This document shows positions 1 through 6,042 of a stretch of DNA of 6,042 nucleotides, piece by piece. Position numbers and translations under genes: made by a program. How positions within the stretch are numbered: the stretch's first letter is position 1; each line of letters begins with the position of its first letter. Under the pieces are notes generated by a model. The model worked only from the letters and a program-made list of their open reading frames with translations, searched no databases and was not told the DNA's origin. Origin of the DNA: a bacterium HR41. Lineage in GTDB: Bacteria > Actinomycetota > Thermoleophilia > Solirubrobacterales > Thermoleophilaceae. The stretch lies in assembly GCA_002898855.1 (NCBI GenBank), contig BEIR01000089.1, positions 1 to 6,042 of the forward strand, written 5' to 3'.

Positions 1-80
1 AAGCGCACGTGAGCGAGGACCGCGTCCGCGCTGTCGAATGGCCGCACTACGCGCGACTCGGTACGTGTGCGCCGGGGCAT
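1..80 (-). CDS. Start of an unidentified gene in the paraMORC operon, cut by the window edge
   Basis: Reading the minus strand from an ATG at 80, 26 codons stay open to the left edge. The protein begins MPRRTRTESRVV and continues RPFDSADAVLAHVR. The stop codon of the upstream ATPase gene shares one base with this ATG (TGATG at 78-82), which usually means translational coupling within one operon. A purine-rich ribosome binding site precedes it at proper distance. The visible part is basic at its extreme N-terminus, with no signal peptide or membrane segment, so a cytoplasmic protein is likely. I do not recognise the family from so few residues. By analogy with known MORC/MutL-type operons the partner could be a helicase, a nuclease or another accessory defence protein, but that is inference from context only. 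The reading frame is well supported; the function is unknown. Confidence 0.68.
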   Translation of the reverse strand, partial: MPRRTRTESRVVRPFDSADAVLAHVR

Positions 81-1897
81 CAGCTCCCTCCCGTCTGCAG
101 GATCACTTCAACGTCGACCTTTGTCGACCACCGCGGGTCGTACGGTGCGCTTCGCAACCGCAACGCAAGCCACCGATCTTTGGACAGCGCAACCTCGATT
201 TCCGGCTCGGTGTCGAAAGGTTCCGGCTCCGCACCGTCGGTCGCGAGCTCGACCGGTAGCAGCTCGCCCTCCCTGCCCTTATCGTCCTCAAGAACCGCGA
301 CGCGCACCCTGACAATCGCATCCGCCCGATCCTCGTCCGCGTCCGGCCGAAGCCGGAGAGCGACCCGCGCGACGGTCTCGAGATCGTTTCCGTTCGGTTG
401 GGGGCTAGGCCCTTCGCGGAAGCGGATCTCGACAGGTTCCGTGTACCCGTCTTGCCCCTCGCTGTCGCTCGACAAGGGGCGGAAGAGTGCTCCGAGCTCG
501 CGCTCCAGGAAGCGCAGCCGCCGCTCTCCTCTCGGCCTGGGCGCGCTTTGCTGACGTTGGAACGTACGCATTCGCAACTTCAGCCGTTCGTGAACGCGGC
601 GCACGACCGCGCGCGCCGTCCCCTCGTCGGGCGGAGCAATCTCAAGTCTGCTCGACTTGTGATCCCAGCGGTCATGGTTGGGAGGTTCCGAGAGCTTGAG
701 AATGTCGTCGATCTCCTTGTCCGCTACAAAAACGCCCACCGCTGGAGGTTCCGCTCGCCCTAGCGGCGCATATTGGACGACCATTTTGGGTTGGCGGATC
801 AAGGCAACGGTCCCGAGTTTGTTCTCGGGCAACTTTTCGGCGGTCTCGGATTCCAATAGTTGTAAGGCATACGACCCGATCTGTATACCGTTGAATCGAT
901 TGAATTTGTCAGCCTTCTGATGCGGACCGATCGGTTCGGCACGTCCCACAGCCAGGAAATAACATTCGATGAACGGGAGAATATCGGGGCGTTGCCTGGG
1001 TTGGGGGAAATGCGTATTGCCCCTCGCGTCGACGACTTCGACATGGAGCTCTTCCTGCACGATCCGCGGCCACCACCACTCCTCTACTGACTCCAGAAGG
1101 GGCTTGTGATCGACGATGCGGGAATCGACGACAAGAATCGAAGTTCCGTAAGCACCGTTTCGACGCGATCTAAAACCCAGACGCTCTGCGAACTGGTGGG
1201 CCTCTTCGTCCTGGAGCGGGTCGACGACTAGCTCGTGCGCATCCGTTCGCTGCACGCCGAACCATGCGCGACCAGTCCAGCGTTTGCCGTCTAACTCGTG
1301 CGCGTCCAGATAGGCACACGCCATGAGGCGTGCGGTGGCTCCCGTGGAGTCGCGCTCGAACGCGCTGTAGGCGACGATCGTGCGCAGACGCGAATTGAGC
1401 GAGAGCGCGGATTTGCCGTAACCGTAAGAACCACCAGTGGACTCATCAGCGAGTGCCTTGGTAGAGTCGCCGACGGAGAGCAGGAGGCGATGAAAGTGAG
1501 AACGGCTGTCATGAGGGTTACCGTGCAAGCCGACCGTGCCGTAGTCTTCCACAAAGAGGAGATGAAGCGGGCGCCCGGGCGTCGCTAGACAGTTTTCACG
1601 AGCGATACCGAGCCCCTTTGTTGTTCGACCTATTCGTTTACCAATGCTGGATTCCAGCGAAAGGTCGCGAATGAATCTGGTTCTGCGTTCGCCTTCAAGC
1701 TCGACGATGCGGAACTCGACCTTCACTTGACGCTTCTCTTCCCGGGATGCGTCGCAAGAGTTCTGAATCGCCTCGCGGGCGAGTTCCGCCTCGGGCGCGA
1801 TCCCAGTCGCTTGAAGGGTGCTCGCGAAGGCGCTGCCGGTGGCTCCACCCATGAGTCTCACTGGTTCGAATATCCAACATGGACGCTCTGCCACCAC
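80..1897 (-). CDS. MORC-like (paraMORC/MutL-type) GHKL ATPase, probable defence protein
   Basis: 605 residues, GTG start. The N-terminal half carries a full GHKL (gyrase/Hsp90/MutL) ATP-binding site: N box EAIQNSCDA (E42, N46, D49), G1 box VEDYGTVGL (D118, G120, G123), and an ATP lid GGSYGYGKSAL (155-165) with Lys162. The GSxGxGK form is characteristic of prokaryotic MORC-like ATPases rather than of gyrase or histidine kinases. A central transducer-like region follows, with VEEWWWPRI (W274-W276). After it come LIRQPKMVVQY (366-376), GVFVADKE and SEPPNHDRW (W411), then a basic stretch and a variable C-terminal part. No membrane segment or signal peptide is seen; it should be cytoplasmic. Published work on paraMORCs places them in restriction-modification-like and anti-phage operons, where ATP-driven dimerisation is thought to act on DNA; the role here is inferred from that. 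The start is supported by a ribosome binding site at 1905-1913; Met16 is a weaker alternative. The gene is clearly less GC-rich than those on the right, suggesting transfer. ATPase class fairly sure, subfamily and defence role less so. Confidence 0.85.
   Translation of the reverse strand: MVAERPCWIFEPVRLMGGATGSAFASTLQATGIAPEAELAREAIQNSCDASREEKRQVKVEFRIVELEGERRTRFIRDLSLESSIGKRIGRTTKGLGIARENCLATPGRPLHLLFVEDYGTVGLHGNPHDSRSHFHRLLLSVGDSTKALADESTGGSYGYGKSALSLNSRLRTIVAYSAFERDSTGATARLMACAYLDAHELDGKRWTGRAWFGVQRTDAHELVVDPLQDEEAHQFAERLGFRSRRNGAYGTSILVVDSRIVDHKPLLESVEEWWWPRIVQEELHVEVVDARGNTHFPQPRQRPDILPFIECYFLAVGRAEPIGPHQKADKFNRFNGIQIGSYALQLLESETAEKLPENKLGTVALIRQPKMVVQYAPLGRAEPPAVGVFVADKEIDDILKLSEPPNHDRWDHKSSRLEIAPPDEGTARAVVRRVHERLKLRMRTFQRQQSAPRPRGERRLRFLERELGALFRPLSSDSEGQDGYTEPVEIRFREGPSPQPNGNDLETVARVALRLRPDADEDRADAIVRVRVAVLEDDKGREGELLPVELATDGAEPEPFDTEPEIEVALSKDRWLALRLRSAPYDPRWSTKVDVEVILQTGGS
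84..92 (-). promoter_or_regulatory. Ribosome binding site of the left-edge gene
   Basis: On the minus strand this reads GGGAGGGAG. Its GGAGG core ends six bases before the ATG at 80. It lies inside the last codons of the upstream ATPase gene. It is the main support, together with the TGATG overlap, for treating the 26-codon open frame at the left edge as a real gene. Confidence 0.6.
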
Positions 1898-1904
1898 GGT
1901 GAAT

Positions 1905-1913
1905 CCTTCCTCC
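1905..1913 (-). promoter_or_regulatory. Ribosome binding site of the paraMORC gene
   Basis: On the minus strand this reads GGAGGAAGG and ends seven bases before the GTG at 1897. It decides the start of the ATPase gene in favour of GTG over the internal ATG at codon 16. The genes at the right of the window have no comparable site. Confidence 0.6.
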
Positions 1914-1933
1914 GTTTCCTCACCTAGTGCGAT

Positions 1934-1951
1934 ATGCGCATGTTCAGAACA
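1934..1951. promoter_or_regulatory. Candidate operator: two abutting palindromes upstream of the paraMORC gene
   Basis: ATGCGCAT (1934-1941) is a perfect 8-base palindrome. It shares its last T with TGTTCAGAACA (1941-1951), an 11-base palindrome with a central A. The pair lies 37-54 bases upstream of the GTG of the ATPase gene, where a repressor or activator of the operon could bind. It is not a known LexA box, whose half-sites point the other way (GAAC-N4-GTTC). I saw no convincing -35/-10 pair around it. The symmetry is visible in the sequence; the role is inference. Confidence 0.25.
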
Positions 1952-2081
1952 CGCCCGCTGTCTGCTGGATTACGACCCTGGAACGCATCGGAATTGTGTG
2001 GGTACGCTACACGTCGGGAGCGCTGGACGAGGTCGGACGGCCGTTCCGCGCGCGGTCAGGGCCAGCGTTTCTCGGAGCATT

Positions 2082-2107
2082 GAGGCGAGGGCGCAGGGCC
2101 TCGCCTC
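2082..2107. repeat. Perfect 9-bp inverted repeat (hairpin)
   Basis: GAGGCGAGG at 2082-2090 pairs without mismatch with CCTCGCCTC at 2099-2107 around an eight-base loop. Just beyond it lies a 10-base palindrome, GCGGTACCGC (2109-2118). No run of T follows on either strand, so it is not a typical intrinsic terminator. It could be an mRNA leader structure, a protein-binding site or chance in GC-rich DNA. Confidence 0.4.
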
Positions 2108-2732
2108 TGCGGTACCGCCCCGTCGAGAGCTCCGCCGAGGCGCCACCGCCCGTGCGGTCGCCGCGCTACGGGCGCCACTGCCGAGCCCGGCACGCACGAC
2201 GAGCGACCGCAGAGCGGAGGAGCAGGCGCGTGACCACGCGGAATCGCACCCGCCCCTCGCACGCTCGCACCTGGCGGGCTCGCTTGCGGTGAGCTCGCTC
2301 AAGGCGCCCGCGGCCGCAGCGCATTCGCCCGCTGCAAGCTCGACCCGGTCCCACGCTCGGCCCTCGGCCCGTCTGTCCCGACCCGCCCTTGCCATCAGCG
2401 CTCGCGAAAACGAGCCATTCTCTACCAAAACCCAGGACGTCCGGGCAACCGCCGGCGAGCAGCGCCACACGGAATCTGATGCCCCCGGAGCACGACCCCA
2501 CATCCCCGATGTCGTCGCCCCACCGCCCGCTCTGACGACCCGCGCCCACCAGCGAACTACCACGACCGCCGCCGCGGGGTGGCCCCAGCCCGAGCCGCCC
2601 CGACGTGTCATGCGCGACCGTCCGCGGCCCTCGCCACCTACCCAGCCGAAACACGCGTCGAGCGCCAACCTGCCCCGTACCACCGCCAGCCGTCACCCGG
2701 CACCATCCCCATCTGCCAACATCGCGGCCGCT

Positions 2733-3536
2733 GTGCGCGTGGAGCCGAACAGCGAGATCGCGATCCCTGACTTTCCGCCGGGCACCGAGTGGGTCGGGGG
2801 CCGCGAGCTGCGGCTTCATCGCGTGCTCGGGCGGGCGATCCTCCTCGTCGAGTTCTTCGACATCGCGCGCATCAACTCGCGGCGCACCCTCGCCTACCTC
2901 CGCGCCTGGCGCGACCGCTACAGCGACCACCGCCTCCAGCTCGTCGGCATCCACGCCCCCGCCTACAGCTTCGGGCGCGACGCGGCGCTCGTCGCGCGCG
3001 CCTGCGCCCGCCTCGGCATCGACTGGCCCGTCGCCCACGACCCCGACTTCGAGATCTGGCGCCTCTACGGCAACCGCGGCTGGCCCGCCCGCTACCTCTT
3101 CGCCCAGCGCGGCCAGCTCCGCCACCTCCACTTCGGCGAGGGCGAGTACCAGGAAACCGAGCTCGCGATCCAGGAGCTCGTGCGCGAAACCGACCCCGGC
3201 GCCGAGCTGCCGCCGCCGCTCGCGCCGCTAAGGCCCGAGGACGCGCCTGGCGCCGTGCTCGAGCCGCAAACCGCCGACATCGAGCTGCCCGGCGACCGCG
3301 CGCGGCTCGAGCTCGAAGGCGAGTGGCGCGCCGGCGATGACTACCTGGAAGCCGCGAGCGCCGGCGCCGTTGCGCACTTCCGGTTCCGGGCCGGGGGCGC
3401 CTTCGCCGTTCTGTCGGGCGACCGTGAACCCGACCTCTACGAAACCGACGGCGAGATCGTCGCCGAACGCCCCGGCCTACGCCTGCACGCGATCCAGTTC
3501 ACGCCGCTGCCGCCGCGCGACCACCCCGCCGGATAG
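2733..3536 (+). CDS. Thioredoxin-fold protein related to DipZ, lacking both active-site cysteines
   Basis: 267 residues from the GTG at 2733. Residues 12-150 match the redoxin/thioredoxin-like domain of DipZ-type proteins: FPPGTEWVGG, LLVEFFDIARINSRRTLAYLRAW, LVGIHAPAYSFGR, then GWPARYLF with the expected cis-proline loop and HFGEGEYQETE. In DipZ the active site reads CINC; here the aligned residues are RINS (Arg46, Ser49), and the protein has only one cysteine, elsewhere (in the VARACARLGI stretch). It therefore cannot do dithiol-disulfide exchange in the usual way and may bind, chaperone or sense instead. The rest (about 170-267) resembles the beta-rich C-terminal domain that follows thioredoxin in DipZ (LELEGEWRAGDDYLE, AVAHFRFRAG). 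DipZ's N-terminal membrane part is absent, and no signal peptide is seen from this start. The start is uncertain: GTG 2739 and ATG 2610 are also in frame and none has a clear ribosome binding site. Third codon positions become almost all G or C from about here on. It converges on ispH. Confidence 0.78.
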   Translation: MRVEPNSEIAIPDFPPGTEWVGGRELRLHRVLGRAILLVEFFDIARINSRRTLAYLRAWRDRYSDHRLQLVGIHAPAYSFGRDAALVARACARLGIDWPVAHDPDFEIWRLYGNRGWPARYLFAQRGQLRHLHFGEGEYQETELAIQELVRETDPGAELPPPLAPLRPEDAPGAVLEPQTADIELPGDRARLELEGEWRAGDDYLEAASAGAVAHFRFRAGGAFAVLSGDREPDLYETDGEIVAERPGLRLHAIQFTPLPPRDHPAG

Positions 3537-3547
3537 GGCGCGCGCCC
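3536..3547. other. GC palindrome between convergent genes
   Basis: GGGCGCGCGCCC is a perfect 12-base palindrome starting at the last base of the thioredoxin-like gene's stop codon, in the 19-base gap before the ispH stop at 3556-3558. Folded, it gives only a four-base-pair stem with a four-base loop and no T run, so it is at best a weak bidirectional transcription end. Confidence 0.2.
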
Positions 3548-3555
3548 GAACCTGC

Positions 3556-4554
3556 CTACGGCGCGAGCGGCAGCTCGCGCTCGGCGAGCGCCTTGCGGAT
3601 CTCGCGCGGGAGCATGAAGCGCACGTTTTCGTCGACCGTGCGCAGCTCCTCGACCCGCTCGACGCCGCGCGCGCGGAACCACTCGACGAGCCGCTGCACG
3701 AGTTCCTCGGGCGCGCTCGCCCCCGACGTGATCCCTACCGTGCGCTTGCCCTCAAGCCACTCGTCGCGCACCTCGCTCTCGTTGTCGATCAGGTGCGCCT
3801 CGGCGCCGTGCTCGCGCGCCACCTCGACGAGCCGGTTCGAGTTCGACGAGTTGCGCGACCCGATCACGAGCACGAGATCGCACTGGCGCGCCAGCTCGCG
3901 CACCGCCATCTGGCGGTTCGTGGTTGCGTAACAGATGTCGTCGGACTTCGGTCCGACGACGTTCGGGAAGCGCTCGCGCAGACGCTGGATGATGCGCTTC
4001 GTCTCGTCGACCGAGAGCGTTGTCTGCGTGAGGTAGGCGACGCGGTTCGGATCCTCGACCTCGAGGCGGTCGACGTCCTCCTCGGTCTCGACGAGCACGA
4101 TGCGATCGGGCGCTTCGCCCATCGTGCCCTCGACCTCCTCGTGCCCCTCGTGGCCGATCAGCACGATCGTGTAACCCTCGGCAGCGAACTTGCGCGCCTC
4201 GACGTGCACCTTGGTGACGAGCGGGCAGGTGGCGTCGATCGTGCGCAACCGCCGCCGGCGCGCGTTCTCGTGCACTGCGGGCGCCACCCCGTGGGCCGAG
4301 AAGATCACCACCTCGCCTTCGGGCACCTCGCTCTCGTCGTCGACGAACACCGCGCCGCGCTGGCGCAACGTCTCGACCACGTGCTTGTTGTGGACGATCT
4401 CCTTGCGCACGTACACCGGAGGCCCGTAAAGCTCGAGCGCGCGCTCCACCGTCTCGACCGCGCGATCGACACCGGCGCAGTAGCCGCGCGGCGCAGCCAG
4501 CAGGCGGCGCTCGGGGCGCGGTGGTGCGACGACCGGCGATCTGGCGCTGCTCAC
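3556..4554 (-). CDS. ispH: 4-hydroxy-3-methylbut-2-enyl diphosphate reductase (IspH)
   Basis: 332 residues from the GTG at 4554, normal for the family. IspH is a cytoplasmic iron-sulfur enzyme that reduces HMBPP to isopentenyl and dimethylallyl diphosphate, the last step of the MEP isoprenoid pathway. The three cluster cysteines are present: PRGYCAGV (Cys26), DATCPLV (Cys110) and DDICYAT (Cys208). Substrate-site motifs are also seen: IVHNKHV (His55), SAHGV (His88), [11 protein letters not shown] (His138, Glu140; the usual Pro between them is Glu), TQTTLS (178-181 region), GSRNSSNS (Ser236, Asn238) and [10 protein letters not shown]. The protein begins MSSARSPVV and reaches PRGYCAGV after about 20 residues. 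An in-frame GTG at 4626 would add 24 residues unlike the family, so the shorter start is preferred; a -10-like TAGACT at 4567-4562 would put the transcript start almost exactly at this GTG. Transcribed divergently from the WS/DGAT gene. All key residues are intact. Confidence 0.96.
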   Translation of the reverse strand: MSSARSPVVAPPRPERRLLAAPRGYCAGVDRAVETVERALELYGPPVYVRKEIVHNKHVVETLRQRGAVFVDDESEVPEGEVVIFSAHGVAPAVHENARRRRLRTIDATCPLVTKVHVEARKFAAEGYTIVLIGHEGHEEVEGTMGEAPDRIVLVETEEDVDRLEVEDPNRVAYLTQTTLSVDETKRIIQRLRERFPNVVGPKSDDICYATTNRQMAVRELARQCDLVLVIGSRNSSNSNRLVEVAREHGAEAHLIDNESEVRDEWLEGKRTVGITSGASAPEELVQRLVEWFRARGVERVEELRTVDENVRFMLPREIRKALAERELPLAP

Positions 4555-4561
4555 GTAGCGC

Positions 4562-4567
4562 AGTCTA
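4562..4567 (-). promoter_or_regulatory. Candidate -10 element of ispH (leaderless start)
   Basis: TAGACT on the minus strand fits the actinobacterial TAnnnT pattern and ends seven bases before the GTG at 4554. Transcription would begin at or next to the start codon, giving a leaderless mRNA, which agrees with the lack of a ribosome binding site. No good -35 hexamer is seen. A single hexamer is weak evidence. Confidence 0.3.
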
Positions 4568-4656
4568 GGGGGCGAGCACCGACTGTTGGCGAAGCGGCCC
4601 CCGTACTCGACGAGCGCCGCCCACACCCCAACCGAGACTCGCGCGCCGCCGGCCGC

Positions 4657-4662
4657 TACCTT
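4657..4662 (+). promoter_or_regulatory. Candidate -10 element of the WS/DGAT gene
   Basis: TACCTT (TAnnnT) ends 11 bases before the GTG at 4674, so the expected transcript start is only a few bases upstream of the start codon. No ribosome binding site and no clear -35 are present. Together with the element at 4562-4567 it would make the 119-base gap 4555-4673 a divergent promoter region. Confidence 0.25.
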
Positions 4663-4673
4663 CGCGAATTGTC

Positions 4674-6042
4674 GTGAGCTCCCCTGTGCGCCTCTCGCCG
4701 ATCGACGCGTCCTTCCTTCACCAGGAACGGCGTGCGTCGCACATGCACATCGGCGGAGTGCTGATCTTCGAAGGGCCGCCGCCGAGCTACGACGACCTGA
4801 TCGCCCACATCCTCGAGCGGATGGAGGCGGTGCCGCGCTACCGCCAACGGCTCGTCAAGCCGCCGCTCGGGCTCGGGCGGCCGTTCTGGGCCAACGACCC
4901 CGACTTCAACATCCGCTACCACGTGCGCCACACCGCGCTGCCCCCGCCCGGGTCGGAAGAGCAGCTCCGGCTGCTGGTGGGGCGCATCTACTCGCAGCGA
5001 CTCGACCGCTCGCGGCCGCTTTGGGAGGTGTGGCTCGTCGAAGGGCTCGAAGGGGGCCGCTTCGCGCTCGTCTCGAAAACGCACCACTCGGTCATCGACG
5101 GTGTCTCGGGGGTCGACATCGCCACTGTGCTCTTCGATGGCGAGCCGCTGCCGGCGCGCCCCCACCGGCCAGCGAAACCGCTCGCGACCGAGCGCGTCGA
5201 CACGCTCGACCTGCTCGCCGAAACGGCATCGGCAGCGCTGCGCACGCCGCTCGAGCTAGCGGGCGGCGCGCTGCGTGCCCTGAGCCGCCCGACCGAGGCG
5301 GCGCGCAGGGCGCGCGAGGCGGTCGAGGGTCTCGGCGAGGTCGCCTGGGCGACGCTCAACCCGGCACCGCCGACCCCGCTCAACGTGCGCATCGGGCCGC
5401 ACCGGCGGATCGCCTGGGTCGAGGCACCCCTCGACGATTTCCGCGCAGTGAAAAACGGCTTCGGCGCCACGGTCAACGACGTCGTGCTCGCGGCGGTGAG
5501 CGGTGCGCTCGGCCGCTGGCTGCGGCGTCGTGGCGTCCCGACCGCCGGGCTCGAGCTGCGCGCGCTCGTCCCGGTGTCGGTGCGCGCGCCCGACGAGCAC
5601 GGCACGCTCGGCAACCGCATCGTCGCGATGCGCGGCCCGCTGCCCGTCTACGCCTGGGAGCCAGTCGAGCGGCTGCGCATCGTCGCCGAGGCGATGGCCC
5701 ACCTCAAACGCTCGAAGCAGGCGGTGGGGGCCGCGGTGATCGCGTCGCTCGAGCGTTTCGCGCCGCCCACGCTGCTGGCGGTCGCCTCGCGACTCAACTT
5801 CTCGACGCGCCTGTTCAACCTCATCGTCACCAACGTGCCCGGGCCACAGATCCCGCTCTACCTGCTCGGGCGCAAGATGGAGGCGTGCATACCGGTCGCG
5901 TTCCTGCCAGAGAACCACGCCCTGGCGGTGGCGGTGATGAGCTACAACGGCTGGCTGCGCTTCGGGCTTTTGGGCGACTGGGACGCGCTCTTCGACCTCG
6001 ATCTGCTCGCCGAGGACCTGCGCGCGAGCATTGAGGAGCTTG
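4674..6042 (+). CDS. Wax ester synthase/diacylglycerol acyltransferase (WS/DGAT), 3' end cut by window
   Basis: 456 codons are open from the GTG at 4674 to the right edge. The protein begins [18 protein letters not shown], the usual WS/DGAT opening, and the last visible residues ([12 protein letters not shown] followed by [12 protein letters not shown]) match the family's C-terminus, so only a few residues are probably missing. The enzyme transfers acyl groups from acyl-CoA to long-chain alcohols or diacylglycerol, making storage wax esters or triacylglycerol at the membrane or lipid-body surface. Motifs: PLWE (115-118), the catalytic HHSVIDG (137-143; His138 is the expected catalytic base), [15 protein letters not shown] (268-273), LGNRI around Asn314, and NVPGP (387-391). 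The C-terminal half holds the second CoA-acyltransferase-like domain. No transmembrane helix is obvious. GTG 4686 is an alternative start, but 4674 keeps the common N-terminus. Whether it prefers wax or triacylglycerol synthesis cannot be read from the sequence. Divergent from ispH, with which it may share a promoter region. Confidence 0.94.
   Translation, partial: MSSPVRLSPIDASFLHQERRASHMHIGGVLIFEGPPPSYDDLIAHILERMEAVPRYRQRLVKPPLGLGRPFWANDPDFNIRYHVRHTALPPPGSEEQLRLLVGRIYSQRLDRSRPLWEVWLVEGLEGGRFALVSKTHHSVIDGVSGVDIATVLFDGEPLPARPHRPAKPLATERVDTLDLLAETASAALRTPLELAGGALRALSRPTEAARRAREAVEGLGEVAWATLNPAPPTPLNVRIGPHRRIAWVEAPLDDFRAVKNGFGATVNDVVLAAVSGALGRWLRRRGVPTAGLELRALVPVSVRAPDEHGTLGNRIVAMRGPLPVYAWEPVERLRIVAEAMAHLKRSKQAVGAAVIASLERFAPPTLLAVASRLNFSTRLFNLIVTNVPGPQIPLYLLGRKMEACIPVAFLPENHALAVAVMSYNGWLRFGLLGDWDALFDLDLLAEDLRASIEEL

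Larger units (their letters stand above)
1898..2732. other. 835-base stretch without a convincing gene
   Basis: Lies between the paraMORC gene and the thioredoxin-like gene, which point away from each other, so it should hold both promoters. Open frames on both strands run through it. Their products are low-complexity (Ala, Arg, Ser, Pro, Thr), and in the plus-strand frame leading into the thioredoxin-like gene about a fifth of third codon positions in a hand-read stretch are A or T, against almost none in the real genes to the right. I see no tRNA, no rRNA, no insertion-sequence ends and no CRISPR repeats. Recognisable items are the ribosome binding site and palindromes near 1905-1951 and the inverted repeat at 2082-2107. 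It may be the boundary between an acquired island and the older chromosome. Confidence 0.5.

Noticed and set aside
1862..1872. A T-loop-like TGGTTCGAATA suggesting a tRNA or att site
   Set aside because: It lies in the coding sequence of the ATPase N-terminus, and no acceptor, anticodon or D-arm partner is found around it.
1979..2008. TGGAAC and TACGCT with an 18-base spacer as a plus-strand promoter
   Set aside because: The -35 match is poor and the nearest plausible plus-strand gene start is over 700 bases away.
1818..2732. A long in-frame N-terminal extension of the thioredoxin-like protein (up to 305 residues more)
   Set aside because: The translation is low-complexity, its third codon positions are not GC-biased like the downstream gene, and its beginning runs antisense through the ATPase start. 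Long stop-free frames are expected by chance in DNA this rich in GC. A short extension from ATG 2610 cannot be excluded.
2480..3130. Strong C over G excess on the plus strand in the geneless stretch
   Set aside because: Counts in one geneless line (2641-2700: 30 C, 14 G) and one coding line (2881-2940: 31 C, 15 G) are alike, so it is not peculiar to the geneless stretch.
1970..3131. Minus-strand frames of 237 and 321 residues
   Set aside because: They are antisense to the thioredoxin-like gene or lie in the geneless stretch, with repetitive Arg/Gly/Ala/Val content and no recognisable domain.
4555..4626. A longer ispH start (GTG at 4626, 356 residues)
   Set aside because: The additional 24 residues do not look like IspH, have no ribosome binding site, and would consume most of the divergent promoter region.
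4586..6034. A 482-residue plus-strand frame across the WS/DGAT region, and a 446-residue plus-strand frame across ispH (3337-4677)
   Set aside because: Both are Arg/Ala- or His/Arg/Asp-rich shadows. The neighbouring frame at 4674-6042 and the minus strand at 3556-4554 give clear family motifs.

Overview
The window comes from a high-GC bacterium, most likely an actinobacterium and plausibly a deep-branching one such as Thermoleophilia. The genus is inference from gene content and base use, not from a marker gene. Supporting signs are the very GC-rich third codon positions on the right, a wax ester synthase/diacylglycerol acyltransferase (WS/DGAT), an IspH beginning with the [16 protein letters not shown] stretch that I associate with actinobacteria, frequent GTG starts, and genes without a Shine-Dalgarno site.

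Left third (1-1951, minus strand): a two-gene cassette running off the left edge. Its first gene is a 605-residue GHKL-fold ATPase of the prokaryotic MORC-like (paraMORC/MutL-related) type, with complete N, G1 and G2 boxes. Its stop codon overlaps the ATG of a second gene (TGATG), of which only 26 codons lie inside the window. Both genes have good ribosome binding sites, and the ATPase gene has stretches far poorer in GC than the right part of the window (47% against 77% in two 60-base lines counted by hand). Proteins of this class are known from restriction-modification-like and anti-phage operons, so this is probably the leading part of a defence operon whose remaining genes lie beyond the left edge.

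Middle (1898-2732): about 835 bases with no convincing gene. It holds a palindromic candidate operator just upstream of the ATPase gene and a strong 9-bp inverted repeat. It separates the accessory-looking cassette from housekeeping-type genes.

Right part (2733-6042): three genes. A thioredoxin-fold protein related to the C-terminal part of DipZ has Arg and Ser in place of both active-site cysteines. It converges on ispH (last step of the MEP isoprenoid pathway), with only 19 bases between the stop codons. Divergent from ispH is a WS/DGAT acyltransferase, cut by the right edge but nearly complete. The ispH/WS-DGAT gap carries a -10-like hexamer close to each GTG start and no ribosome binding site, which suggests leaderless or nearly leaderless transcripts.

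The most interesting content is the left-edge paraMORC cassette with its unseen partner, followed by the cysteine-less DipZ-like protein.
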